From Lacrimispora xylanolytica (lineage in GTDB: Bacteria; Bacillota; Clostridia; Lachnospirales; Lachnospiraceae): a stretch of DNA of 64,000 nucleotides. The stretch is from positions 2,589,001 to 2,653,000 of the forward strand of contig NZ_CP113524.1 in assembly GCF_026723765.1 (NCBI RefSeq), given 5' to 3'. The notes under the pieces were generated by a model that was given only the letters and a program-made list of their open reading frames with translations, ran no database searches and was not told the DNA's origin. Positions 55,251-63,713 of the stretch are shown here, piece after piece. Position numbers and translations under genes: made by a program. The stretch's first letter is position 1. The number at the start of each line of letters is the position of its first letter.

Positions 55251-56966
55251 TTAATTAAGAGGATTTGGTGGAATAATGTTTTCCGTGGCCGAGGAGGCCT
55301 CTCCCCCATTATCAGCAGGTCCCTGGGCTTTTGTAGGCTGTGTCTCAGGAGTAGTGGGCTTTTCCGGCTGCGTTTCTGTATTCGCTGTGCTTCCAGGTCC
55401 TTCACTTCCATGAGCTGCCGTAGTCTCTCCGCCACTTTGAGAACCTGCACCACCTCCAGTTTCAGATGGATTGGTGGCCGGAACTACAACGCCTGACGTA
55501 TTTCTTTTAATGGTCGCTGGTTTTCCACGATATGTGCTGTTGTGGAAAAATTCATCGCTTGTGACCGTTCCGTTTTTCTTTGTTACCAGATTGGTCACCC
55601 AGCGGCTTCCCTTGGTCTCCGCTTTCACAATCTTCTGCTCATTGGGCTGAAGTGTCTGATCCTCCTCATAAACAGGTGCGGGTGCATCGAGCTCCGCTGT
55701 CTTTTTGGAAGTCATGGAAAGGGTCACGCCTTCTTCTAATATAGGAATGCCAACGATGGATATCTTAAGCTTCTGCTTGGAGAAGCTGGTTCTGATTGCG
55801 ATAGCGCTGGAAGAATTATTTACAAATTTCATATCAGGTCCGCCAAAGCTTACCATGGCATCTTCACCAGGAGTAACATAGGAAGGCTCATAGCTGTGGG
55901 CGTGACGCTCTGTTGTGGTAAGTCCTGAAAAAACAACTGCATTATATAAAGTAGAGGATACCTGGCATACACCACCGCCTGGTTCTTCCACCAATACGCC
56001 GTTTAGATATGCACCTGCCGGGCGATATCCCTTGGCAGAGGATCTTTCTCCTGTTGTTTTATTAAAAGAGAATTCTTCCCCTGGTTTTAGGATCATTCCA
56101 TCCAGTGCCGCAGAGGCCAGTTCTATGTTTTTATTTCTGTCACTGTTTGATGTGGTTGTGGTTGTATAGGTTCCAATCACCTTATAAAGCTGCTTCGCCT
56201 GAGCTTCTGTGATCTTAGGCGCTACTTCCTTGCCAGTGGCAGGAATGTCAGCCTTGAAATTCTTTGTCTTAAGCTGTGTAAGTATGTCAGATGTCAGCTT
56301 ATCCTGATCAATGACAACTCCATTCTGCTCTCCGGCATAGACAAATTCTCCGGTTTTCTTGTCGAATCCGGATATGGAACCGTTTTTCGCCGCTACATCC
56401 CATTTTTCAGCAATGGCCTTAACCTCTGCTTTTACCTCTTCATCCATTCCTTCAAGGCTTAAAGTATAGCTTTCTTTTGGTTCCTTCGTGTATATCTCTT
56501 CCAGCAGAGTTTCAACCTTGCTGTCTAAAAGATTCTTTAATTGATACTCTTCTTCTTTATAAGTAACCTTCATCTGCCACGGATACTTTTTTTCTATAGC
56601 CTCACGAGCCTCTTCCCTGGACATACCGGTGATTGAAATATCATCCACTTTTACGTCCTTTTTCAGTTCCGTTTCAGAAACCGTTGATGAGATTACCTCT
56701 GTATCCTTGGTCTTTTGTCCGACCACCTTAACAGCTGCCATAACCCCCATCACTGAGGCAACCGCAATAATAATCCCCAACAGCACTTTTGTAACGCCGT
56801 ATTGGGGCCCTCTTCTTCTTTTCTTTCCACGTCTCGGCTGATAAGAACTGTTCTGCCGGTAGGACTGACCGGTTCTGCGGCTTGTCCCCTGCGTGTTTCT
56901 TCTGCCTTCGTTTTGGGAGGAACTGGTTCTTCCCCCGCCTCTTTGTCTGTTATCCACCTGACTCAT
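55251..56966 (-). CDS. VanW-like / YoaR-type cell-envelope protein
   Basis: A 571-residue membrane-anchored protein. The start at 56966 has AAGGTG 7 bases upstream. Residues about 1-50 are basic, Arg/Ser/Gln-rich and cytoplasmic, followed by one helix (VLLGIIIAVASVMGVMAAV). Outside are PG-binding-4-like segments (about 90-265), the VanW domain (NIELASAALDGMILKPGEEFSFN without ends, GVCQVSSTLYNAV), a G5-like segment (EQKIVKAETKGSRWV), and a Gly/Thr/Pro-rich tail that is probably disordered in the wall. VanW proteins are named after a vancomycin-resistance cluster, but isolated copies are common in clostridia and do not indicate resistance. The role in the wall is unknown. Confidence 0.88.
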   Translation of the reverse strand: MSQVDNRQRGGGRTSSSQNEGRRNTQGTSRRTGQSYRQNSSYQPRRGKKRRRGPQYGVTKVLLGIIIAVASVMGVMAAVKVVGQKTKDTEVISSTVSETELKKDVKVDDISITGMSREEAREAIEKKYPWQMKVTYKEEEYQLKNLLDSKVETLLEEIYTKEPKESYTLSLEGMDEEVKAEVKAIAEKWDVAAKNGSISGFDKKTGEFVYAGEQNGVVIDQDKLTSDILTQLKTKNFKADIPATGKEVAPKITEAQAKQLYKVIGTYTTTTTSNSDRNKNIELASAALDGMILKPGEEFSFNKTTGERSSAKGYRPAGAYLNGVLVEEPGGGVCQVSSTLYNAVVFSGLTTTERHAHSYEPSYVTPGEDAMVSFGGPDMKFVNNSSSAIAIRTSFSKQKLKISIVGIPILEEGVTLSMTSKKTAELDAPAPVYEEDQTLQPNEQKIVKAETKGSRWVTNLVTKKNGTVTSDEFFHNSTYRGKPATIKRNTSGVVVPATNPSETGGGAGSQSGGETTAAHGSEGPGSTANTETQPEKPTTPETQPTKAQGPADNGGEASSATENIIPPNPLN

Positions 56967-57147
56967 TAATTTCACCTTTTTACATGATTATGTATCTTTA
57001 CATTGAGTAGTATACCATACTTTGTGGGAAATGCTATTACGATTTTATGAATTTTCTTAATTAGTTTTCGTGTTTTTTCTACATTTTACAGAACGTAAAA
57101 AACATGTTACTATAGTGTTACCAAACTATTTCATTTTGGAGGTTTTT

Positions 57148-58005
57148 ATGAATCTTGTCGATTTACACGTTCATTCCAATGCCTCGGATGGCACCCTAAC
57201 TCCCACCGAGGTGGTGTCACTTGCCGTCAAAAAAAAGCTGAGTGCCATCGCTCTCACAGATCACGATACCATTAACGGTCTTTTGGAGGCAATGGAAGCT
57301 TCTCACGGACAGCCTGTTGAGATTATTCCAGGCATCGAGCTTTCCTGCGTCTATAAGGGACAGGAAATTCATATTCTGGGACTTTTTGTAGATTTTTCTG
57401 ATCCAGATTTTACGTTAAAGATTCATGGGCTTAAAAATATCCGGGACAAAAGGAACCAGGAAATGATCCGCCGCTTTCAGGATTCTGATATGATGATCAC
57501 GTTAGAAGAAGTGACCGCCGGGAATCCAGAGACAGTCATAACCCGTGCCCATTTTGCCCGGGTGCTCTATGAAAAAGGATACGTAACATCTATGGATCAG
57601 GCATTTAAAAAATATCTGACCTACGGCAGCCGCTTCTGCCCCAGAAAGGAAGACATCACTCCAGAGCATGCCATGAAGATTTTGACGGATAATCATGCCT
57701 TTCCGGTTCTGGCCCACCCTTACCAATACCATCTGGGAGATAAAAAAACAGAGGAACTGGTAAGCGATTTAAAAAACCTGGGGCTCCTTGGCCTGGAGGT
57801 CTACCACTCTTCCAATAATACCTACGAAAGCAGCAAATTAAAAAAGCTTTCAAAGCAATACGGTCTCTTTCCTACCGGCGGTTCTGATTTTCACGGCACC
57901 AACAAGCCAGACATTGACTTAGGCTGTGGACGTGGAGGACTTCGTATCTCTCACCTTTTGCTGGAAGACATCAAAAAGTACCGTCTGGAGAGCATGGGGC
58001 TTTAA
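57148..58005 (+). CDS. PHP-domain phosphoesterase (RNase AM / TrpH-like)
   Basis: A 285-residue enzyme starting at MNLVDLHVHSNASDG (57148), where TTGGAGG precedes the ATG by about 6 bases. Metal-binding motifs of the PHP fold: DLHVHSNASDG, ALTDHDTINGL, PGIELSCVY, AHPYQYHLG and GGSDFHGTN. Members of this family hydrolyse 3',5'-nucleoside bisphosphates or trim 5' ends of RNA. It is convergent with hemB, the two stop codons being adjacent without a base between them. Confidence 0.9.
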   Translation: MNLVDLHVHSNASDGTLTPTEVVSLAVKKKLSAIALTDHDTINGLLEAMEASHGQPVEIIPGIELSCVYKGQEIHILGLFVDFSDPDFTLKIHGLKNIRDKRNQEMIRRFQDSDMMITLEEVTAGNPETVITRAHFARVLYEKGYVTSMDQAFKKYLTYGSRFCPRKEDITPEHAMKILTDNHAFPVLAHPYQYHLGDKKTEELVSDLKNLGLLGLEVYHSSNNTYESSKLKKLSKQYGLFPTGGSDFHGTNKPDIDLGCGRGGLRISHLLLEDIKKYRLESMGL

Positions 58006-58989
58006 TCAGCCGATTTTTCCTTCTTCCATATAATGAGCCAGCTCCATAGCAAAATAGGTAATTAAAATATCTGCGCCTGCCCGGAAGATGCTGACAGCAG
58101 ATTCACAGATTATCTTTTCTTCGTCAATAAAGCCTGCCTTGGAAGCTGCCTTAATCATGGCATATTCACCGCTGACACTGTAGGCAGCTACTGGTACTTC
58201 ATGACGGTCTGATACTTCTCTTATAATATCCAGGTAAGAAAGGGCTGGCTTTACCATGATAATGTCAGCTCCTTCTGAAACATCAAGATCCGTTTCCCTT
58301 AAGGCTTCTTTCCGGTTATGGTAATCCATCTGGTAGCTCTTCCGGTCTCCAAAGGAGGGAGCCGATCCGGCAGCATCACGGAATGGTCCGTAAAAAGCCG
58401 AAGCGTATTTGGCTGAATAGGCCATGATTGGCACATTGGAAAATCCGGCTTCATCAAGAGCCTCTCTCATGGAACCAATCCTTCCATCCATCATATCCGA
58501 TGGGGCAACCATATGGGCTCCTGCCGCCGCATGAGAGACTGCAATGCGGTTTAAGTACTCCAGAGTCTTATCGTTATCCACACTCTCTCCGCAGAGAATC
58601 CCGCAGTGGCCATGAGACGTATATTCGCACATGCAGACATCCGTAACGATGTATACGGAAGGATAATTATCTCTGATCGCGCGAATCGCTCTCTGGACAA
58701 TTCCCTGATCATCAAACGCCTGGCTTCCGCATGCATCCTTCTTTGCCGGAATACCAAACAGCATCAGCTTTTCCACACCAGCTGAAACCAGCTGATCCAT
58801 AATGAGGGGAAGTTTGTCCACACTATAGCGGAACTGTCCTTCCATAGAGGATATCTCCTCTGCAATTCCTTCACCATCTATCACGAACAGAGGATATATC
58901 AGAGACTGTTTGGAAACTCTGGTTTCCCTGACCATTCTTCTCAAAGTATCAGATGTCCGCAGCCTTCTTGGCCTGTATAATAAATCCAT
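58006..58989 (-). CDS. hemB: Delta-aminolevulinic acid dehydratase (porphobilinogen synthase)
   Basis: A 327-residue enzyme that condenses two 5-aminolevulinate molecules to porphobilinogen. The zinc cysteines are in DVCMCEYTSHGHCGILC, and the two Schiff-base lysines in AYSAKYASAFYGPFRDA and IIMVKPALSYLD. In anaerobic clostridia the product usually feeds cobalamin or sirohaem synthesis rather than haem. No other tetrapyrrole gene is nearby, so the gene is isolated from its pathway in this window. Confidence 0.96.
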   Translation of the reverse strand: MDLLYRPRRLRTSDTLRRMVRETRVSKQSLIYPLFVIDGEGIAEEISSMEGQFRYSVDKLPLIMDQLVSAGVEKLMLFGIPAKKDACGSQAFDDQGIVQRAIRAIRDNYPSVYIVTDVCMCEYTSHGHCGILCGESVDNDKTLEYLNRIAVSHAAAGAHMVAPSDMMDGRIGSMREALDEAGFSNVPIMAYSAKYASAFYGPFRDAAGSAPSFGDRKSYQMDYHNRKEALRETDLDVSEGADIIMVKPALSYLDIIREVSDRHEVPVAAYSVSGEYAMIKAASKAGFIDEEKIICESAVSIFRAGADILITYFAMELAHYMEEGKIG

Positions 58990-59120
58990 TTATCTTACCT
59001 CCCTTTTATTCCTGTCCTATTATACACCCTCTTTTAGAAGATTCAAGTAATTCTTGCAGTCATATGAAAAATTGCTTATAATGGTATTTGTATAATACGA
59101 ATCAGAAATGAGGTACCATT

Positions 59121-59375
59121 ATGGAAGAATTTTATCAGGCGATTGAAGATACGATCCGCATGACAGGTTATAACGGCCCGGTAAACGGGGAAGAGATTTA
59201 CAATGAGATCAGCGATGAAATAGAGGACAAGGAACCTGGCGCTTATGTATTCATGTCCAAAAAAACAGATGATGTGTTTTATGAATACAAAATACAGATA
59301 TTTGAAGACCAGTTCAACTTAAGCGCAGTTGATATTCATACACCCACCCAGGTTTATCACGCAGACTTTGATTAA
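59121..59375 (+). CDS. Conserved small hypothetical protein
   Basis: An 84-residue acidic soluble protein (MEEFYQAIEDTIRMTGY at the start; ends in VYHADFD). GAGGT lies six bases before the ATG. I do not recognise a family; the sequence looks like a folded alpha/beta domain with a conserved NGEEIYNEISDEIEDKEPG block. Its own promoter is expected in the 130 bases after hemB. Monocistronic, followed after about 100 bases by another small gene. Confidence 0.7.
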   Translation: MEEFYQAIEDTIRMTGYNGPVNGEEIYNEISDEIEDKEPGAYVFMSKKTDDVFYEYKIQIFEDQFNLSAVDIHTPTQVYHADFD

Positions 59376-59478
59376 GACCTTTCTAACAGCAACTTCATAT
59401 TGTACTTTTTGGAAAACATTGGTATAATGAAAGCGTAATAACATTAAGATTTTACCCCTAGCCCAAGGAGGGATCTAT

Positions 59479-59715
59479 ATGAAAGTTCATAATATTAAAG
59501 ATGTTGAAAAGTTTTTCAGTGTCATTGAGCAGTGCAAGGGAACAGTAGAATTGGTTTCCGCGGAAGGGGACCGAATCAATTTAAAATCCAAACTAAGCCA
59601 GTATCTTTCTATGGCTACTATTTTTTCCAACGGCTTCATTGATGAGCTTGAACTGGTTGCTCATGAACCTGAGGATGTGGAACGGTTAATTAAATACATG
59701 TATCAAGGAATCTAA
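59479..59715 (+). CDS. Conserved small hypothetical protein
   Basis: A 78-residue soluble protein starting MKVHNIKDVEKFFSVIEQCKG, preceded by AAGGAGGGATC. The fold looks mixed alpha/beta; a SAEGDRINLKSKLSQYLSMA block is notable. Proteins of this sort are conserved in Lachnospiraceae with no known function. It ends at a strong terminator shared with the convergent AI-2E-type gene. Confidence 0.75.
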   Translation: MKVHNIKDVEKFFSVIEQCKGTVELVSAEGDRINLKSKLSQYLSMATIFSNGFIDELELVAHEPEDVERLIKYMYQGI

Positions 59716-59720
59716 CAATA

Positions 59721-59772
59721 AGAATCCCTGGAGCTTTTGAGGCTAAGCCGCCGAAGCTCCAGGGATTCTTTT
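59721..59772. terminator. Bidirectional terminator
   Basis: AGAATCCCTGGAGCTT pairs with AAGCTCCAGGGATTCT, a 16-bp perfect stem with an internal loop, flanked by T and A runs. It overlaps the last bases of the minus-strand transporter gene. Confidence 0.92.
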
Positions 59773-60919
59773 ATGGTTTTATGAGTTTTTTCGTTTTAGC
59801 CTGATTTCCTTTGCTTAATCTGTGATTCACAGCTTCCCGCAAAAGAGTATACACAACAGAAGTTATAGGAATAAATATGAGCATTCCCACGATTCCCATG
59901 GTGCTGCCTCCAATGGTTACTGCGACCAGCACCCAAATAGATGGAAGTCCCACAGAATTTCCCACAACATGAGGATAAATTAAGTTTCCTTCGATCTGTT
60001 GAAGAACGAAAAATATAATGACAAAAACAAGTGCATTGATAGGCTGAACCATCAGCATAAGGAATGCTCCGATTACACAACCAATAAAGGCGCCAAACAT
60101 AGGGATCAGTGCCGTAAATGCAATTAATACGCCAATTAAAAGGGCATATGGAAGCCGGAAAATGGATAATGTCAAAAAGAACATACTTCCAAGAATCACA
60201 GCCTCCAGGCACTGTCCCGCAAAAAAGTTGGCAAAGGTCGTATGAACCAAATCCAAAATTTCCAGGGTACGCACTGTCAATGCTTCCGGCAGATAGGCCT
60301 TCATCAGCTTTTTAAACTGGCGTGATAGATTTTCCTTCTGAAGAAGAATATAAATAGCAAAAACAAAACCAATGAAGAATGTGGTCACACCGCTGATAAT
60401 TGAGATCGCAGCTGAAAAGGTAGAGGACAGAACCGTTCCTGCTCCATTGGACAAGAAACCAACAATTTGTTCTATAAAAGTTTTCCAGTCGATCTGTATA
60501 TTGTTAATGTAATCAGCAATCTGCGGGAACTGTACAAACAGGCTTTCAGCCTCAGTCTTGATACCTGTCAAAAACGATGGCAGGCTATTTTGCAGAATCA
60601 CAAGTGTATCAATCAGCTGCGGCATCACAACAAAGGTAACAAGAACTACGATTCCTACCACAAATACGATTGATATGATGAGACTTAATGGCCTTAAGAG
60701 CTTACTGTCTCTCTTAAGAGGAATTACCCCTTCAATCGTCCGCATGGGAAGGTTAATGATAAACGCCATTACGCCACCCAGTAAAAAAGGTGTGAAAAAC
60801 CGAAAGATTCTGACAGCGAAACTGAAAACGCTCCGATAGTTAAATCCTATGACAACGGCTGCCACTGCAAAAACGATCAGCCAGCGAAGCTTCTTGATAG
60901 TACTATCATTTAATTCCAT
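59771..60919 (-). CDS. AI-2E family transporter
   Basis: A 382-residue membrane protein with about eight helices, arranged as in the AI-2E family (helices at 12-60, 68-95, 160-195, then the C-terminal cluster 225-365). The conserved FRLPYALLIGVLIAFTALIP and GNLIYPHVVGNSVGLPSIW stretches are present. Family members include TqsA and Na+/H+ antiporters; autoinducer-2 transport should not be assumed. The start has AAAAGGAGACAAGG upstream and overlaps the end of the AlaX-type gene by 14 bases, so the two form an operon. Confidence 0.9.
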   Translation of the reverse strand: MELNDSTIKKLRWLIVFAVAAVVIGFNYRSVFSFAVRIFRFFTPFLLGGVMAFIINLPMRTIEGVIPLKRDSKLLRPLSLIISIVFVVGIVVLVTFVVMPQLIDTLVILQNSLPSFLTGIKTEAESLFVQFPQIADYINNIQIDWKTFIEQIVGFLSNGAGTVLSSTFSAAISIISGVTTFFIGFVFAIYILLQKENLSRQFKKLMKAYLPEALTVRTLEILDLVHTTFANFFAGQCLEAVILGSMFFLTLSIFRLPYALLIGVLIAFTALIPMFGAFIGCVIGAFLMLMVQPINALVFVIIFFVLQQIEGNLIYPHVVGNSVGLPSIWVLVAVTIGGSTMGIVGMLIFIPITSVVYTLLREAVNHRLSKGNQAKTKKLIKP

Positions 60920-62084
60920 CCTTGTCTCCTTTTAATTCATTCTCAAATATTTCCCGGATGTCAGCAAGGGAGGCCTGAAAGGTCCCCTGGGCCATAAGTG
61001 CATTTCCTCCACCCCGTCCGTTGCATTTATGATTCATTGCTTTTGAAAGGGAGCGCATATCCCTGCAGCTGCTTCCTGCTGCATACTGATATGCATCATC
61101 GTCTCCAGAACACAAAAGAACTACACTTCCTTTTTTCTCTTCATACAGCATGGTACATAGCTGCCTGAGCTGAATCGGGGTCAAGCCCTTTTCATAAACA
61201 AAAAGCGGCTCATCAGATTCCGGGTACTCCAACACCTTCTTTTCAAAAAGCTCTTTAAAGAGGCGGCCGATGGTACCCTCCTTTTTCATGCTCTCTTCTT
61301 TCAGCTTGTCCACAGCTTCTATAATTTCATCAGGCTTAGTGGATAAAAGAACAGAGATACCGGATACGGATTTCATTTTATTACGGTAATCAAGAAGAGC
61401 CAGCTTTCCGCATCGCAGTGTCATTCTTACTCCGCCTTTGTAATTCATAAGACCTGTCACCTTAATGACCCCGATCTCTCCTGTGTACATAACATGAGTT
61501 CCACAGCAGGCACAAACATCTCCCTCTTTTATTTCTATGATACGAACCTGACCGCTTAATTCTTTTTTACTGCGGTAATCCAAAGAGGCCAGCTCATCCT
61601 TTGATGGACAGGTTTCCACCACTGGTATGTTTCTCCAGATTAAGTCATTGGCTTCCTCTTCTATGGCTTCTGCCTGTTCCCAGGTAAGGACTCCGTTAAA
61701 ATCTACGGTTATCTCATCCTTCCCCATATGGAATCCTACATTATCATAGCCATAATGCTTATGTACAATGCCGGACAGGATATGCTCCCCGGTATGATTC
61801 TGCATATGGCAGAATCTCCGCTCCCAGTCTATGGTTCCTGTTACGTCACTTCCCGGTAATAACTGCATATCTGTAATATGAACGATACCTTCCGCTCTCT
61901 CCCGTACATCAAGCACCTTTGCCTCACCAAGTGTTCCTGTATCCGCTGGCTGTCCGCCGCCTTCCGGATAGAAGGCTGTCCGGTTCAGTACTATTTCATA
62001 CGTTTTGTCCTTTCCTGGTTTACAGTCCAGGACTCTGGCTTCAAATATCTTTACATATGGGGTTTCATAAAACAATTTTTCCAT
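60906..62084 (-). CDS. Alanyl-tRNA editing protein, AlaX-L type
   Basis: A 392-residue protein that hydrolyses mischarged Ser-tRNA(Ala) or Gly-tRNA(Ala), related to the editing domain of alanyl-tRNA synthetase. I start it at MEKLFYETPY (62084) with GAGG 8 bases upstream. Seen are the N-terminal FYPEGGGQPADTG, the zinc motif HTGEHILSG (HxxxH), CCGTHVMYTGEIG (CxxxH), and a C-terminal DHHA1-like part with GGGNALMAQG. The C-terminal domain makes it the long AlaX form. First gene of a two-gene operon with the AI-2E-type transporter. Confidence 0.9.
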   Translation of the reverse strand: MEKLFYETPYVKIFEARVLDCKPGKDKTYEIVLNRTAFYPEGGGQPADTGTLGEAKVLDVRERAEGIVHITDMQLLPGSDVTGTIDWERRFCHMQNHTGEHILSGIVHKHYGYDNVGFHMGKDEITVDFNGVLTWEQAEAIEEEANDLIWRNIPVVETCPSKDELASLDYRSKKELSGQVRIIEIKEGDVCACCGTHVMYTGEIGVIKVTGLMNYKGGVRMTLRCGKLALLDYRNKMKSVSGISVLLSTKPDEIIEAVDKLKEESMKKEGTIGRLFKELFEKKVLEYPESDEPLFVYEKGLTPIQLRQLCTMLYEEKKGSVVLLCSGDDDAYQYAAGSSCRDMRSLSKAMNHKCNGRGGGNALMAQGTFQASLADIREIFENELKGDKDGIK

Positions 62085-62238
62085 CTTCTGCACCTCATTT
62101 TCCTGTTGTTACTAATTATACACAACAATGGGATAAGTTCAATCATATGAAATATAAATTTTTTCGAAAAATGTGGAAACAGTGGCAAGCTAATATTCAT
62201 ACACTTACATTGTAAACAAAATATTTGGAGGAACCAAT

Positions 62239-62478
62239 ATGAGTGATCTGGCAGCAACTAACTGTGGATGCGGATGCGACAACGGAGGATGTAATAGTGG
62301 ATGTGGCTTTAATATTATTTGGCTTATCCTGATCCTTTGCTGCTGCGGCGGCAACAACAACGGTTGTGGTAATGGTTGCGGTGGTAACGATGGATGTGGT
62401 AGTTGGATTTGGATCATCCTTCTCCTTTGCTGCTGCGGCGGTAATGGTTTTGGTGGCGGCAATAACTTCTGCTGCTAA
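62239..62478 (+). CDS. Cys/Gly-rich small hydrophobic protein
   Basis: A 79-residue protein with 19 or so Cys. It contains two copies of one unit: a hydrophobic stretch (FNIIWLILILCCCGG; WIWIILLLCCCGG) followed by a Gly/Asn/Cys-rich stretch (NNNGCGNGCGGN). GGAGG lies upstream of the ATG. Proteins of this sort are found in spore-forming clostridia and may be cross-linked in a spore coat; that is an inference. The codons are well used in frame and the gene ends at a strong terminator, so it is real despite its odd composition. Confidence 0.75.
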   Translation: MSDLAATNCGCGCDNGGCNSGCGFNIIWLILILCCCGGNNNGCGNGCGGNDGCGSWIWIILLLCCCGGNGFGGGNNFCC

Positions 62479-62495
62479 AAACGAACATAAAACAT

Positions 62496-62528
62496 GGGCC
62501 CGATTCTTTATGGATCGGGCCCTGTTTT
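62496..62528 (+). terminator. Terminator of the Cys-rich gene
   Basis: GGGCCCGAT pairs with ATCGGGCCC around a nine-base loop, followed by TGTTTT on the plus strand. It lies seven bases before the stop codon of the convergent small gene and may serve both. Confidence 0.9.
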
Positions 62529-62534
62529 CATCCT

Positions 62535-62684
62535 TTAGCGGCTTTGGCTGTTTTCCTGGCCTGGCCTCATATACGGGCCCTGGTTGCCGCTTCCCTTTAC
62601 GGGATTACGTGTCTGTTTTCTCTTCATACACTCATCATCAATTTCGTATACCGAATTACCATCTATAATTAATCGGCTTCTCAT
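62535..62684 (-). CDS. 49-residue hypothetical protein
   Basis: A small basic protein starting MRSRLIIDGNSVYEIDDEC (62684); the longer frame upstream lies in the promoter. AGGAG precedes the ATG at about 12 bases, rather far. After about residue 20 it becomes Gly/Pro/Asn/Gln/Arg-rich and probably disordered. I know no function. It is transcribed divergently from the gene at 62761, with a palindrome between them. Confidence 0.55.
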   Translation of the reverse strand: MRSRLIIDGNSVYEIDDECMKRKQTRNPVKGSGNQGPYMRPGQENSQSR

Positions 62685-62709
62685 ATCTACATCACTCTCC
62701 TGTAATACT

Positions 62710-62736
62710 AATATATGCAGCTGCATATATTGTCAA
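62710..62736 (-). promoter_or_regulatory. Palindromic operator inside a promoter
   Basis: A perfect 22-base palindrome with half-sites AATATATGCAG and CTGCATATATT lies at 62710-62731. TTGACA on the minus strand (62731-62736) abuts it, and a TATATT or TATTAG -10 lies at its far end, so the palindrome fills the spacer of the promoter of the 49-residue gene. It is also 30 bases upstream of the divergent gene at 62761. Confidence 0.55.
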
Positions 62737-62760
62737 CAAGAAAATCAAGGATCTTATGCT

Positions 62761-63321
62761 ATGAACAACGAACAAAATATGCGCGCTAATGATCTGGACT
62801 CCCGCATCGAAAATAATCATCTTCAAATGATGAAGGCTGCCCTTCCTTTCATGAATGTTCCACAACAGCGTTTCATCTCTTACTTTGTTAAATTTAATGA
62901 GCTGCAGCGTACCATTAACTTATTTGAAGATGAGGAAGTCGCTACCATGGGAATCTGCTCTGCAGGAGACCGTCAATCACCGGACTCTCCCATTGAAATG
63001 TTAAATACGATAAAGCCCTTTGCAAGCCAGAGTGAGCAAGACCAAATTGACCTGATCTTAAACTTTTTCCAGGGATTTCGAATTGCAGGGGCTTACCAGG
63101 ATTTTGTCCCCACTTCCAGCGTCCCGGTACAGGCACAGGCGCAGTCACAGACACCGAACCAATCCGATGGACAAAACAAGAACCAGAATCCCAGACGACA
63201 GAACAACAATCCATTAGGCAGAATGTCTTTCGATCAGCTAAAGAATTTTATTCCTCCAGAACAGCAATCCAGGTTTGAAACCATGCAGCTGATGATGTCC
63301 GCCATGCAGCAGATGAATTAA
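62761..63321 (+). CDS. Conserved hypothetical protein, Gln/Asn-rich
   Basis: A 186-residue soluble protein. The start at 62761 (MNNEQNMRANDLDSR) is chosen because the open frame further upstream is antisense to the 49-residue gene. The N-terminal 110 residues are helical (LQMMKAALPFMNVPQQRFIS). A Gln/Asn/Pro-rich linker lies at about 120-155, and a final helical part (RFETMQLMMSAMQQMN) ends the protein. The same closing pattern recurs in the next gene (MTPNERSRMETLRMLSK), so the two may be related. Function unknown. It forms an operon with that gene, about 40 bases apart. Confidence 0.7.
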   Translation: MNNEQNMRANDLDSRIENNHLQMMKAALPFMNVPQQRFISYFVKFNELQRTINLFEDEEVATMGICSAGDRQSPDSPIEMLNTIKPFASQSEQDQIDLILNFFQGFRIAGAYQDFVPTSSVPVQAQAQSQTPNQSDGQNKNQNPRRQNNNPLGRMSFDQLKNFIPPEQQSRFETMQLMMSAMQQMN

Positions 63322-63362
63322 CCGTTACCAGATAAACCGATATATCCACACAGAAAGGAAGA

Positions 63363-63659
63363 ATGCAATCCATGAACGCAAACTGGAAACAGGACCCAAG
63401 GCTTAAAAAGATGAATCCCCAGAAAATTGCTTTACTAAATGAATTTGCCAACCGGGTAGAAAAAACTCCAAAAGACCAGCTTATGACAACCCTTCTGTCA
63501 TTGAATGCAGAAGCCAGCCAGAGAGGCATTCAGTTTAATGATGAGGAGACAGATCTTCTTATCTCTATTATGAGTGCCAACATGACCCCCAATGAACGGA
63601 GCCGCATGGAAACTCTGCGCATGCTTTCAAAAAATTTAATGAACCGGAATAAAAAATAA
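63363..63659 (+). CDS. Conserved small hypothetical protein
   Basis: A 98-residue helical protein. Two starts are possible: 63363 (ATG directly after AAGGAAGA) and 63375 (MNANWKQDPRL, AAGGAAG about 10 bases upstream); the second has the better spacing. A KTPKDQLMTTLLSLNAEAS block and the closing MTPNERSRMETLRMLSK are notable. It is downstream of the Gln/Asn-rich gene and ends at a terminator. Function unknown. Confidence 0.7.
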   Translation: MQSMNANWKQDPRLKKMNPQKIALLNEFANRVEKTPKDQLMTTLLSLNAEASQRGIQFNDEETDLLISIMSANMTPNERSRMETLRMLSKNLMNRNKK

Positions 63660-63663
63660 AACA

Positions 63664-63705
63664 AAGGACATTATGCATGATTATAACCTCAGGCATGATG
63701 TCCTT
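63664..63705. terminator. Bidirectional terminator
   Basis: AAGGACAT-ATGC pairs with GCAT-ATGTCCTT across a loop of about 17 bases, between the convergent small gene and the DedA-family gene, with T-rich sequence on the plus-strand side. Confidence 0.8.
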
Positions 63706-63713
63706 AATTTCCT

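Noticed and set aside
55251-56966. Vancomycin resistance gene
   Set aside because: Only a VanW-like domain is present, with none of vanHAX or vanRS; isolated VanW proteins are common in susceptible clostridia.
59771-60919. AI-2 quorum-sensing exporter
   Set aside because: The family name is historical; no luxS or lsr gene is in the window, so only family membership is claimed.
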